A stretch of DNA of 38,426 nt from Kineosporia sp. A_224 (GTDB lineage Bacteria > Actinomycetota > Actinomycetes > Actinomycetales > Kineosporiaceae). Numbering within the stretch: position 1 is the stretch's first letter; every line of letters starts with the position of its first letter. A program made the translations under genes and the position numbers. The notes under the pieces were generated by a model that worked only from the letters and a program-made list of their open reading frames with translations, was not told where the DNA came from and ran no database searches. Location: NCBI RefSeq assembly GCF_002198655.1, contig NZ_MWLN01000166.1:1-38426 (forward strand), written 5' to 3'. Positions 26,246-33,738 of this stretch are shown in pieces.

Positions 26246-26688
26246 CGCCCGGGGTCCGTCCGGGCACCCGTCCCGCGGTCGTCGTCCTCGACAACGAGGC
26301 TGCGCAGGCGCTCGCACGCAGGGACCACCCCAAGCACACGGAGGCGCTGGCGTTCCTCGTCGCCGCGGGGGGCCGAAGCGGCCGCGGGCCGAGGGCGCAC
26401 GTCTGCGTCCCGACGGTCGTCCGGGTCGAGGCCGGCATCGACCGGCGCGCGCCGGGCACGGCGGCCTTCAACCGGCTGCGGATCCATGACGTTGCGCTCG
26501 ACCGCTTCGGTGCCGACCGGGCCGCCGGGCTGCGCCACGTTGGCGGATCCGCCGTCGACGCCTGCGTCGCCGTCACCGCGGAGCTGAGCTCCACGGCGAA
26601 CGACGTCGTGGTCCTGACGGCGGACCTCACGGACATCCCCCGTCTGCTCGAAGCAGCCGGCGTCGACGCGACGACGCGGCGGATCTGA
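26242..26688 (+). CDS. PIN-domain (VapC-like) ribonuclease toxin
   Basis: 148 residues with the four PIN acidic positions: Asp17 (VVVLDNEAAQAL), Glu63 (VPTVVRVEAGI), Asp106 (SAVDACVAVTA) and Asp128 (VVLTADLTDI). PIN toxins cut tRNA or rRNA with a metal-bound acidic pocket and are held inactive by the antitoxin. The first 12 residues form a short basic lead-in. It overlaps the antitoxin by four bases and has no own ribosome binding site, so it should be made only after antitoxin translation. It converges on the ATL gene with a nine-base gap. The acidic set is intact, so activity is plausible. Confidence 0.8.
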   Translation: MTPGVRPGTRPAVVVLDNEAAQALARRDHPKHTEALAFLVAAGGRSGRGPRAHVCVPTVVRVEAGIDRRAPGTAAFNRLRIHDVALDRFGADRAAGLRHVGGSAVDACVAVTAELSSTANDVVVLTADLTDIPRLLEAAGVDATTRRI

Positions 26689-26697
26689 GGCCGCCGC

Positions 26698-27033
26698 TCA
26701 GGCCGCGGGCTCGCCGTCCCACCGTGCCCGCGAGAGGTCGACCTTCTCCCCGCCCGGGCGAAGCGGCGTCCGCTCCCGGCGGTAGTGCCGCAGCGCCTGC
26801 GCCTCGTGGCCCTGCGGCGGCGAGCCGTCGGCGCGCAGCACCCGCCACCACGGGACGGCGCTGCCGTAGCGGGCCATCACGGTGCCGACCGCGCGCGGAC
26901 CGCCGCGGCCCAGGTACTCGGCGACGTCGCCGTAGGTCATGACCCGGCCCGGCGGGACGAGCTCGACGACGTCGAGCACGGCCTCGGCGAAGGCGCTCAG
27001 CTGCTCGGACGGGTGCAGGGGCTCGGACGGCAC
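26698..27033 (-). CDS. Alkyltransferase-like protein (ATL)
   Basis: 111 residues, the C-terminal domain of O6-alkylguanine-DNA alkyltransferases only. The active-site PCHRV becomes PWWRV (61-65): Trp replaces the acceptor Cys, as in ATL proteins, and a second Trp replaces the usual His of PWHRV. The DNA-binding helix with MTYGDVA (flipping Tyr34) and RAVGTVMAR is intact. ATLs bind O6-alkylguanine and hand the lesion to nucleotide excision repair instead of reversing it. GTG start at 27033, with GATACT seven bases upstream, indicates a leaderless transcript. The related gene sits near adnA in mycobacteria, so the 7 kb between is likely inserted. Confidence 0.88.
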   Translation of the reverse strand: MPSEPLHPSEQLSAFAEAVLDVVELVPPGRVMTYGDVAEYLGRGGPRAVGTVMARYGSAVPWWRVLRADGSPPQGHEAQALRHYRRERTPLRPGGEKVDLSRARWDGEPAA

Positions 27034-27040
27034 GCGGGCC

Positions 27041-27046
27041 AGTATC
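27041..27046 (-). promoter_or_regulatory. Leaderless -10 (GATACT) of the ATL gene
   Basis: GATACT on the minus strand, seven bases before the GTG. It is one mismatch from TATACT. No ribosome binding site is present. Confidence 0.5.
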
Positions 27047-27080
27047 GCGGCCCGCGCCGCCGGCGGGCAGGGCGTGGCCG

Positions 27081-28256
27081 TCAGGGTGCCGCGAGCGGGT
27101 CGTCGCCGGTGACGCCCGCGAGCGGGACGAGCTTGAGGTTGCTCATGCCCGCTCCGGTGTTGCGTTCGTCGTGGACGACGAGCAGCCCGCCGGCGAACGC
27201 GCCGCCGAAGTCGCGGGCGTCGGCGGCGACGCCGTCCGTCGTCGTGACCTTGTCGACCCCGCCGGCCGCGGCGACGGTGACGCTGCGGACGTACGCGTTG
27301 TCGCCGCCGCGCCCGTAGACGGCGAGCGTCGAGTCGCCCTGGCTCGACACGAGCAGGTGGCCGCGGCCGTCCGGCCCGGTCGTGAGCGCCAGCCCTTCGA
27401 CGTCCGCGACGAGGTGCCCGTCGCCGACCCGGCCGACCGCGACCCGGTCGTCGCCGTCCCCGGGCTCGGCGCCGTAGCGCCAGACCGCGACATCCTCCTC
27501 GCCGACGTAGAGCAGGCCGCGCTCGTCGTCCGCGACGCAGCCCTCGCTCTGGCTGCCGACGTCGAGGGTGCGCACCCGCCGGGCGTCGACGCCGTCCGCC
27601 GTCACCGCGAGCGCGTACTGCTCGAGGCCGCCGCCGTCCCGCTGGGTGACGAAGGCGGAGAGGGCGCCGGAGGCGCTGCGGTAGAGGCAGAACCCGTAGT
27701 TGGGCGCCAGCGTCGCCGGCCCGGTGCCGGGCAGCGGCGTGAGCCGGCGGGTGCCGGGGTCCAGCGTCCAGAAGGCCAGCGTGTCGTCGGAGCGGTCGTT
27801 CGCCCCGACGAGGACGACGTCGCGCCCGCCGACGCGGACGCCGTCGCGCAGGTCGACGTTGCCGATCTGCCCGCCCGGCAGGAACTGCAGCAGCGCCCCC
27901 GAGAGGTCGTACACCGCGATGCCGCCCGGCTCCGCCTTGCTGTCCGCGACGACGACGCTGCGCGCCGGGTCCCTCGCGTCGAACCAGATCGCGCTGTCGT
28001 CGGCGATGTCGCCGCTGCCCTCGGGGAAGGGCTCGGTCTCGGCCGCCGGGAAGACCGTCCGGACGCCGGACGACAGCCCCCCGGTCGCGCGCGGGGGGCG
28101 GTCCGTCCCGCCGGGCCCGGCGTCGTTGCCGGAGGACCCGCCGCCCCGCAGGACGACGAACCCGGCAGCAGCAGCCACCACGGCCACCGCGACCACGACG
28201 GTCGCCACCGCTGCCCTGCTCGCGCCCTGCTCGTGCCTTGCACTCTCGTGCCGCAT
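27081..28256 (-). CDS. Beta-propeller phytase (3-phytase), membrane-anchored form
   Basis: 391 residues. A single N-terminal hydrophobic segment (about 14-37) without a clear cleavage site suggests anchoring or a signal. The catalytic propeller has the BPP motifs IADDSAIWFD and IGNVDLRDGV, then PNYGFCLYR, VGSQSEGCVADDERGLLYVGEEDVAVW, and LVADVEGLALT...LLVSSQGDSTLAVYGR. BPP enzymes release phosphate from calcium-phytate outside the cell. ATG at 28256 follows GGAGGGGG by nine bases; TACGTT at 28285-28290 could be the -10. It is the closer of two paralogues in tandem and lacks the C-terminal extra domain of the other. Confidence 0.85.
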   Translation of the reverse strand: MRHESARHEQGASRAAVATVVVAVAVVAAAAGFVVLRGGGSSGNDAGPGGTDRPPRATGGLSSGVRTVFPAAETEPFPEGSGDIADDSAIWFDARDPARSVVVADSKAEPGGIAVYDLSGALLQFLPGGQIGNVDLRDGVRVGGRDVVLVGANDRSDDTLAFWTLDPGTRRLTPLPGTGPATLAPNYGFCLYRSASGALSAFVTQRDGGGLEQYALAVTADGVDARRVRTLDVGSQSEGCVADDERGLLYVGEEDVAVWRYGAEPGDGDDRVAVGRVGDGHLVADVEGLALTTGPDGRGHLLVSSQGDSTLAVYGRGGDNAYVRSVTVAAAGGVDKVTTTDGVAADARDFGGAFAGGLLVVHDERNTGAGMSNLKLVPLAGVTGDDPLAAP

Positions 28257-28284
28257 GACCACGTGCCCCCTCCGACGTCCGCGG

Positions 28285-28290
28285 AACGTA
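28285..28290 (-). promoter_or_regulatory. Possible -10 (TACGTT) of the short phytase gene
   Basis: TACGTT on the minus strand in the 62-base gap between the two phytase genes, upstream of GGAGGGGG. It suggests independent transcription, though read-through from the upstream paralogue is equally possible. Confidence 0.35.
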
Positions 28291-28318
28291 CCAGGGCCCA
28301 CGGACCGCCGGCCCGGCG

Positions 28319-29875
28319 TCAGCCCGTCGTGTACGTGACGACGAGCCGTGCGCCGTTCGCCGTCTCCCGGCTCGACAGGTACCCGAGCGAGCAGCCCGGC
28401 GCGCCCTTGACGGCGAGGGTGAACGCCGCGCCCTTCTGCACGGCCGCCACCGGCAGCGCGACCGGGACCCGCACCTTGGCGCCGAGGCTCGCGGAGGTGC
28501 CGAGCACCACCGGGTCCACCGCCGGCGCCGTCGAGGCCTTGACCGTCTTCTCGACCCACGTGTTGCCCGCGGCGTGCACCTCGTAGCGGCACGTCTTCGT
28601 CGACGGCGAGTACGGCTCGAGCACCGCGGAGGTGACGGTCGCGGTCGCCGGCACCGCCGTCGCGTCGAAGCGCAGCAGGGTCGTCAGCGTCGTCGCCGAG
28701 ACCCGCAGCGTCGTCGAGCCGCCGTGGGTCGAGGCGTCGAGGTAGGTGTCCGCGACGACCGGCAGCGTCACCGAGACCGAGGTGCCGGGCGGCGGGGGCG
28801 GCGGGTCGGCGGCGGTGACGGCGTCGAGCGGGACGTACTTGAGGTTGCTCATCGTGCCGCCGGTGTTCGACGCGTCGTGGACGACGAGCAGGCCGCCGGT
28901 GAACGCGCCACCGAGGTCGCCCGCGTACGCGGCGACCCCGTCCGTCGACGAGACCTTGTCCACGGTGCCGCTCGCACCGACGGTGACGCTGCGGACGTAG
29001 GCGTTGTCCCCGCCGCGCTCGTAGACGGCGACCGTCGAGTCGCCCTGGCTGGAGACGACGAGATGCCCCGCGCCGCCCGGGCCGTAGGTGAGCGTGAGGC
29101 CCTCGATGTCCGCCACGAGCCGGCCCGCCCCGACGGTGTCGACGGCGACCCGGGCGGCGCCGGCACCGGGCTCCGCGCCGTAGCGCCAGAGGGCGACGTC
29201 CTCCTCGCCGACGTAGAGCAGGCCGCGCTCGTCGTCCGCGACGCAGCCCTCGCTCTGGCTTCCGACGGCCAGGCTGCGGACGAGCCGGGCGTCGACGGCA
29301 CCGGCGGTCTCGAAGAGCTCGTACTGCTCGAGCAGCCCGCCGCCGCTCTGGGTGACGAACGCGTAGGACGTGCCGGTCACCGGGCTGCGGTAGAGGCAGA
29401 AGCCATAGTTCGGCGTGAGCGTGGTGATCGCGCGCGCCGACACCGGGGTCAGCGCGTGGGTCACCCGGTCGAGCGTCCAGAACATGATCGTGTTCGTCGT
29501 CCGGTTGTTCGCCCCGACGAGCGCGACGGACCCGCCGCCGAGCAGGACGCCGTCCCGGACGTCGATGTTGCCGACCTGGCCGACCGGCAGGTACTGCAGG
29601 AGCCGGCCCGCGAGGTCGTACGTCGCGACGCCGCCCGAGCCCGCCTTGTTGTCGGCGAGGACGACGCTGTTCGCCGGGTCCGACGCGTCGACCCAGATCG
29701 CGCTGTCGTCGGCGATGTCGCCGCTGCCGGACGGGAAGACCTGGGTCTCCGCGACCGGCAGCACGGTTCGGGCCGTCGCCGCCGCGCTGCCGCCCGCGGC
29801 ACCGACCGCAACCACCCCGGCCGTCGCCGCGACCGCGACCACCGTCCCCAGCACCGTGCCCCGTGTGAGCCGCAT
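28319..29875 (-). CDS. Beta-propeller phytase with C-terminal DNRLRE-like domain, secreted
   Basis: 518 residues. Sec signal with core at about 8-30 ending near GSAAATA. The propeller (about 36-370) repeats all BPP motifs of its neighbour (IADDSAIWVD, VGNIDVRDGV, PNYGFCLYR, EGCVADDERG, EGLTLTYGPG). A Pro-rich linker (PPPPPPGT) joins it to a module of about 150 residues starting SVTLPVVADTYLDASTHGGS, typical of DNRLRE/CBM96-like domains that bind sugars or cell wall. It would release phosphate from phytate while tethered to a polymer. ATG at 29875 with a GGAAGAG upstream. TACGGT (29950-29955, minus) may be the -10. Strong similarity to the next gene implies tandem duplication. Confidence 0.88.
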   Translation of the reverse strand: MRLTRGTVLGTVVAVAATAGVVAVGAAGGSAAATARTVLPVAETQVFPSGSGDIADDSAIWVDASDPANSVVLADNKAGSGGVATYDLAGRLLQYLPVGQVGNIDVRDGVLLGGGSVALVGANNRTTNTIMFWTLDRVTHALTPVSARAITTLTPNYGFCLYRSPVTGTSYAFVTQSGGGLLEQYELFETAGAVDARLVRSLAVGSQSEGCVADDERGLLYVGEEDVALWRYGAEPGAGAARVAVDTVGAGRLVADIEGLTLTYGPGGAGHLVVSSQGDSTVAVYERGGDNAYVRSVTVGASGTVDKVSSTDGVAAYAGDLGGAFTGGLLVVHDASNTGGTMSNLKYVPLDAVTAADPPPPPPGTSVSVTLPVVADTYLDASTHGGSTTLRVSATTLTTLLRFDATAVPATATVTSAVLEPYSPSTKTCRYEVHAAGNTWVEKTVKASTAPAVDPVVLGTSASLGAKVRVPVALPVAAVQKGAAFTLAVKGAPGCSLGYLSSRETANGARLVVTYTTG

Positions 29876-29949
29876 GCCCCGCTCTTCCCGTGTCCGGCCG
29901 CTGCCCCGTGCCCCCGTCCGGCCGTGCGGCACATCGCCAGATCCCGCGG

Positions 29950-29955
29950 ACCGTA
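29950..29955 (-). promoter_or_regulatory. Possible -10 (TACGGT) of the long phytase gene
   Basis: TACGGT on the minus strand about 75 bases before the ATG. No convincing -35 or Pho-type direct repeats were found beside it. Confidence 0.35.
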
Positions 29956-29989
29956 GCAGCAAGATCGTCGGGCCGGGGCCGGGCACGAC

Positions 29990-30029
29990 GGCGGGCCGGT
30001 CGCGGGATCGTTCCCGCGACCGGCCCGCC
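29990..30029 (-). terminator. Strong hairpin terminator after the MMPL gene
   Basis: Arms 29990-30007 and 30012-30029 are perfect 18-base complements with a TCGT loop, 21 bases past the MMPL stop. No T tract follows, consistent with actinobacterial L-shaped terminators. Confidence 0.75.
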
Positions 30030-30050
30030 CGGGTCGTGACCCGTGCTGCC

Positions 30051-32270
30051 TCAGTGGTGGATGGCCGGCAACCACTTCGGCCCGGTGTGCGCCCGGCGGC
30101 CGAGAAGCGCGAGCACCCCCGGCAGCAGGACGCCGCGCACGAGGGTCGCGTCGAGGAGCACCGCGGTCGCCAGACCGATGCCGAGCTGCTTCATCTCCAG
30201 CGACGACAGGGTCCCGAAGATCGCGAACACCGCGACCATGACGGCGGCCGCGCTCGTGACGACGCCCGCCGAGCGGGCCACCCCGAGCCGGACGGCGTCC
30301 CGCGGCCCGACGCCCGCGGCCCAGGCCTCGCGCACCCGGCTCACGACGAACACGTGGTAGTCCATCGAGAGGCCGAAGAGCACGACGAACATGAGCAACG
30401 GCAACCACGCAGCGATCGAGCCGATCGACGTGAAGGCGAGCAGCCCCTCCGCCCAGGTGTTCTGGAACACCAGGGTGATGACGCCGTACGCCGCCCCGAC
30501 CGACAGGCCGTTGAGGACGACAGTCGCGGCCGCCAGCGACGGCGACCCGAACGAGACCGTCATGACGGCGAGGGTCAGGACGAGCACGAAGCCGACGACC
30601 CACGGCAGCCGGTCGTCGAGCCAGCGCGTGAGGTCGGTGACCGCGGCCGAGCCGCCGACGTGGACGTCGGCACCGGTGCCGGCGAGCGCCTGCTCCACGA
30701 CGGGGACGACGTCCGCCCGCACCGTGTCGACGGCCGTCCCGAGCCGCGGGTCGGACATGTCGACGGGCACCGGCAGCGGCAGCACGTGCACCGTGCCGTC
30801 CGTCGAGGTCTTCACCTGCGGCTCCCCCGCGGCGACCTCACCGGTCGCGACCGCGGCACGGAAACCCTTCTCCAGTGCGGCATCCACCTGCGCAGAGGCT
30901 GCCGCGGGCGCCCGGACGACGACGTCGACCGTGGTCCCGTCCTGCGGGAACGCAGCGGTGAGCCGGTCGTACGTCGCGACGGAGTCGAAGCTCTTCGGCA
31001 GCGACTCCGCACCCGGCAGCGCGGTGCGCATGCCGAGGGCCGGCAGCGCGAGCGCGACGAGGACGCCGCCCGCGGCGAGCGTCCACACGAGCGGACGCCG
31101 GGTCACGGCGCCGGCGAGCCGGCCCCACAGCGAGTCGACCGAGCCGCGCCGCGCGGCCCGGCGCGCGGAGAACGGCAGCCTGATCGCCTCGACCTTGTCG
31201 CCGAGGACGACGAGCAGCGCGGGCAGCACGGTCGCCGAGGCGAGCACAGCGACGGCGACGACGAGCATGGTGCCGATCGCGAGGGAGGTGAACATGCCGC
31301 CGGCGACGAGCATGCCGCTCATCGCGACGACGACGGTGATGCCGGAGATGACGACGGCGCGGCCCGCGGTGCGGCCCGCGGTCGTCACGGCCTCGACGAC
31401 GCTCGCGCCCGCCGCGCGCTCCTCCCGGGAGCGCCGGATGACGAAGAGCGCGTAGTCGACACCGACCGCGAGGCCGATGAGGAGCACGAGGGACTGCGTG
31501 TTCTGGTCGACGGGGGTGATCCCCCGGGAGGCCCACGCGGTGAGCCCGAGCGCCGCGACGACGGCCCCGACCCCGAGCAGCACCGGGACGCCCGCGGCGA
31601 CGACGGCGCCGAACGCGACGAGCAGCACGCCGAGCGTCACGGGCAGGCTGATGTACTCCGCCCGCCGGAAGTCCGCCTCGAGCGCCTCGCCGACCTCGGC
31701 GTCGATCGAGCCGGGGCCGACCTGGCCGACCTCGAGGGCCGGGCGGTCGGCGGCGACCCGGTCGGTCACCACGAGCATCGGGCCCACGGCGTCCTGCGGG
31801 GTCGTCGCACCGTCCGGCGTCGAGCCGTCGGCGCGCTGGACGGCGTCCAGCGCCACCGGGACGACGACGGTGCGGCCGTCGGGGGCCAGGGCCGGGTCCC
31901 CGACCGCGGCGACGCCCTCGATCCCGGTGTACGCCGCGCGCAGGTCGCGGCCGAGCGCGGCGACCTCGTCGGCGGTGAACGTGCCCGACCGCGACGTGAG
32001 CACGACGTTCTCGGTGGGCCGGTCGCCGAAGTCCACGGCACCGGCGATCTTCGCCGCCGTCGCGGAGTCCCCGACGAGCTGGTCGTCCGGCTTCGTCGTC
32101 ACGAGGCCGCCGGAGAGCAGGACCACCGTGCCCGCGAGGACGAGCAGGGCGGCGAAGAGGGTGCGCCAGCGGTGGCGGGCGCACCAGCCGGCGATCCCGC
32201 CGTGCGGCGGGGCAGCGTCCCGAGGACCCCCCGTGGGGGTGGAGGACGGCCTGGGAGTCGTTGTCGTCAT
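30051..32270 (-). CDS. MMPL/RND-family membrane exporter
   Basis: 739 residues with the duplicated RND layout: TM1 (about 37-55), an extracytoplasmic porter domain, a bundle of five helices with VGVDYALFVIRRSREE, then a cytoplasmic loop, TM7, a second porter domain and a second bundle with FGLSMDYHVFVVSRVREAW. The GxxxDY motifs are the proton-relay Asp/Tyr pair. MMPL proteins use proton force to move lipids or drugs. The ATG at 32270 is favoured over an upstream in-frame start because the added N-terminus would overlap the palindromic control region; GGGAG lies 11 bases before it. Divergent from the kinase/regulator cluster, which probably controls it. Confidence 0.9.
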   Translation of the reverse strand: MTTTTPRPSSTPTGGPRDAAPPHGGIAGWCARHRWRTLFAALLVLAGTVVLLSGGLVTTKPDDQLVGDSATAAKIAGAVDFGDRPTENVVLTSRSGTFTADEVAALGRDLRAAYTGIEGVAAVGDPALAPDGRTVVVPVALDAVQRADGSTPDGATTPQDAVGPMLVVTDRVAADRPALEVGQVGPGSIDAEVGEALEADFRRAEYISLPVTLGVLLVAFGAVVAAGVPVLLGVGAVVAALGLTAWASRGITPVDQNTQSLVLLIGLAVGVDYALFVIRRSREERAAGASVVEAVTTAGRTAGRAVVISGITVVVAMSGMLVAGGMFTSLAIGTMLVVAVAVLASATVLPALLVVLGDKVEAIRLPFSARRAARRGSVDSLWGRLAGAVTRRPLVWTLAAGGVLVALALPALGMRTALPGAESLPKSFDSVATYDRLTAAFPQDGTTVDVVVRAPAAASAQVDAALEKGFRAAVATGEVAAGEPQVKTSTDGTVHVLPLPVPVDMSDPRLGTAVDTVRADVVPVVEQALAGTGADVHVGGSAAVTDLTRWLDDRLPWVVGFVLVLTLAVMTVSFGSPSLAAATVVLNGLSVGAAYGVITLVFQNTWAEGLLAFTSIGSIAAWLPLLMFVVLFGLSMDYHVFVVSRVREAWAAGVGPRDAVRLGVARSAGVVTSAAAVMVAVFAIFGTLSSLEMKQLGIGLATAVLLDATLVRGVLLPGVLALLGRRAHTGPKWLPAIHH

Positions 32271-32317
32271 GGTCAACGAGGCTCCCGCCGAGCGGGCCGC
32301 GGGGCACTGGGGCTCCT

Positions 32318-32331
32318 CCCCCGATCGGGGG
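32318..32331. promoter_or_regulatory. Perfect 14-bp palindrome in the MMPL / histidine-kinase divergent region
   Basis: CCCCCGATCGGGGG lies about midway between the two divergent starts. A second, imperfect GC dyad follows (about 32327-32350). Likely binding site for the neighbouring LuxR-type regulator, controlling both directions. The link to that regulator is inferred from position. Confidence 0.55.
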
Positions 32332-32391
32332 TAGGGGCAGCCCCACCCCAGGACACCGGGCCGCCGCACTCCGCCCCGGGCGGGACGCGCC

Positions 32392-32397
32392 TACCGT
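32392..32397 (+). promoter_or_regulatory. Leaderless -10 (TACCGT) of the histidine kinase gene
   Basis: TACCGT is six bases from the GTG at 32404. The layout TAC(C/G)GT-GGAGCC-GTG is almost the same as at 3400-3415. Confidence 0.6.
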
Positions 32398-32403
32398 GGA
32401 GCC

Positions 32404-33738
32404 GTGAGCACCACGAGCCCCGCCGCGCCGTCCACGACGACGCCGGCCGCCGACCCCGCACCCGTCCCGGCGCCCCGCCGTCCGGGGGGCGTGCGGGTGC
32501 TGCTGCGCACGTGGGCCTGGGGCTGGCTCGCCGCGGCGCAGCTGGTCGGCGACCTCCTGCTCGCGGGCCCCTACCTCGCCATCGCCGGCCTGCTCGTCGG
32601 CGGCGTCTCCTCGATCGCCGCGCTCGGCGTCGGCATCCCGCTCACCGCGCTGGCCCTGCTCATGGCGTTCGGCGTCGGCTCGTTCGAACGGCTGCGGGTG
32701 CAGGCGTTCACGGGCGTCGTCGTCGAGCCGCCGCCCGGGCCGGCCGGGCCGCAGACGTGGTGGCGGCGCTACCTCCTCGACGGCCGCCCCTGGCGGGCCA
32801 CCGCCCACCTCACCGTCATCGCCCTGTGGGGGCTGCTCGTCGGCACGCTGACGCTCGTGCTGCTCTGCGTGAGCCTCGCCTTCGCCGCGCTGCCGTTCTA
32901 CTCCGCGGCCCTGCCCGACGGCTCGATCGCCCTGCCGTGGGGCGCCCGGCTCGCACCGCACCTCGGCCTGTTCGCCGCGGGCGTCTTCGGCCTGGTCGTC
33001 CTGCCGCTCGTCGCCCGCGGCGCCGTCGGGGTCGACGTCCACCTCGCCCAGTCGCTCCTCGGGCGCAGCCGCCGCGAGCAGGTCCAGGTGCTCGCCGAGC
33101 GGGTCGAGACCCTCCAGGTGAGCCGCGCCGGCACCGTCGACTCGGTCGAGCTCGAGCGGCGCCGGATCGAGCGTGACCTGCACGACGGCCCCCAGCAGCG
33201 GCTCGTGGCGATCGCCATGGACCTCGGCATGGCCAAGGAGAAGCTCGACTCCGACCCGGCGGGCGCCCGGGAGCTCGTCGAGAAGGCGCACGTCTCCGCG
33301 AAGGAGGCCATCACCGAGATGCGCCAGGTCGCCCGGGGCATCCACCCGCCGATCCTCACCGACCGCGGTCTGGACGCCGCGCTGTCGGCGCTCGCGGCCC
33401 GCTCCCCCGTCCCGGTCTCGGTCCGCGTCGAGCCCGGCCCGCGCCCCGGGCCGACGATCGAGGCCATCGCGTACTTCTGCGTGAGCGAGCTGCTGACGAA
33501 CGTCGCCAAGCACTCCCGGGCCCGGACGGCGTCCGTCGACGTCACCCGGCACGGCCCGACGCTCGTCGTCCGGGTCACCGACGACGGCGTCGGCGGCGTC
33601 GACGCGGCCCGCGGCACCGGCCTCGTCGGCCTGCGGCAACGGGTCGCGGCCGTCGACGGCACCATCGACGTCTCCTCCCCGGACGGCGGCCCCACCGTCG
33701 TCTCGGTCTTCATCCCCGAACCCAGGAGCACATCGTGA
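32404..33738 (+). CDS. Sensor histidine kinase (NarL/DesK-type, HisKA_3)
   Basis: 444 residues. A Pro/Thr-rich start, then four hydrophobic helices (about 40-100 and 135-205) forming the 'putative sensor' membrane domain. The dimerisation helix ERRRIERDLHDGPQQRL places phospho-acceptor His260, followed by HATPase boxes SELLTNVAKHS (N366), VTDDGVGG and GTGLVGLRQRV. The sensor domain has little outside the membrane, suggesting it senses membrane or envelope state. GTG start with leaderless -10. Its stop overlaps the regulator's GTG (GTGA). Divergent from an MMPL exporter, a common pairing in actinobacteria. Confidence 0.93.
   Translation: MSTTSPAAPSTTTPAADPAPVPAPRRPGGVRVLLRTWAWGWLAAAQLVGDLLLAGPYLAIAGLLVGGVSSIAALGVGIPLTALALLMAFGVGSFERLRVQAFTGVVVEPPPGPAGPQTWWRRYLLDGRPWRATAHLTVIALWGLLVGTLTLVLLCVSLAFAALPFYSAALPDGSIALPWGARLAPHLGLFAAGVFGLVVLPLVARGAVGVDVHLAQSLLGRSRREQVQVLAERVETLQVSRAGTVDSVELERRRIERDLHDGPQQRLVAIAMDLGMAKEKLDSDPAGARELVEKAHVSAKEAITEMRQVARGIHPPILTDRGLDAALSALAARSPVPVSVRVEPGPRPGPTIEAIAYFCVSELLTNVAKHSRARTASVDVTRHGPTLVVRVTDDGVGGVDAARGTGLVGLRQRVAAVDGTIDVSSPDGGPTVVSVFIPEPRSTS

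Noticed and set aside
29415-33176. 1253-codon plus-strand frame across phytase, MMPL and kinase regions
   Set aside because: Crosses several well-supported genes and their control region; the composition is an Arg/Gly/Asp-rich shadow.
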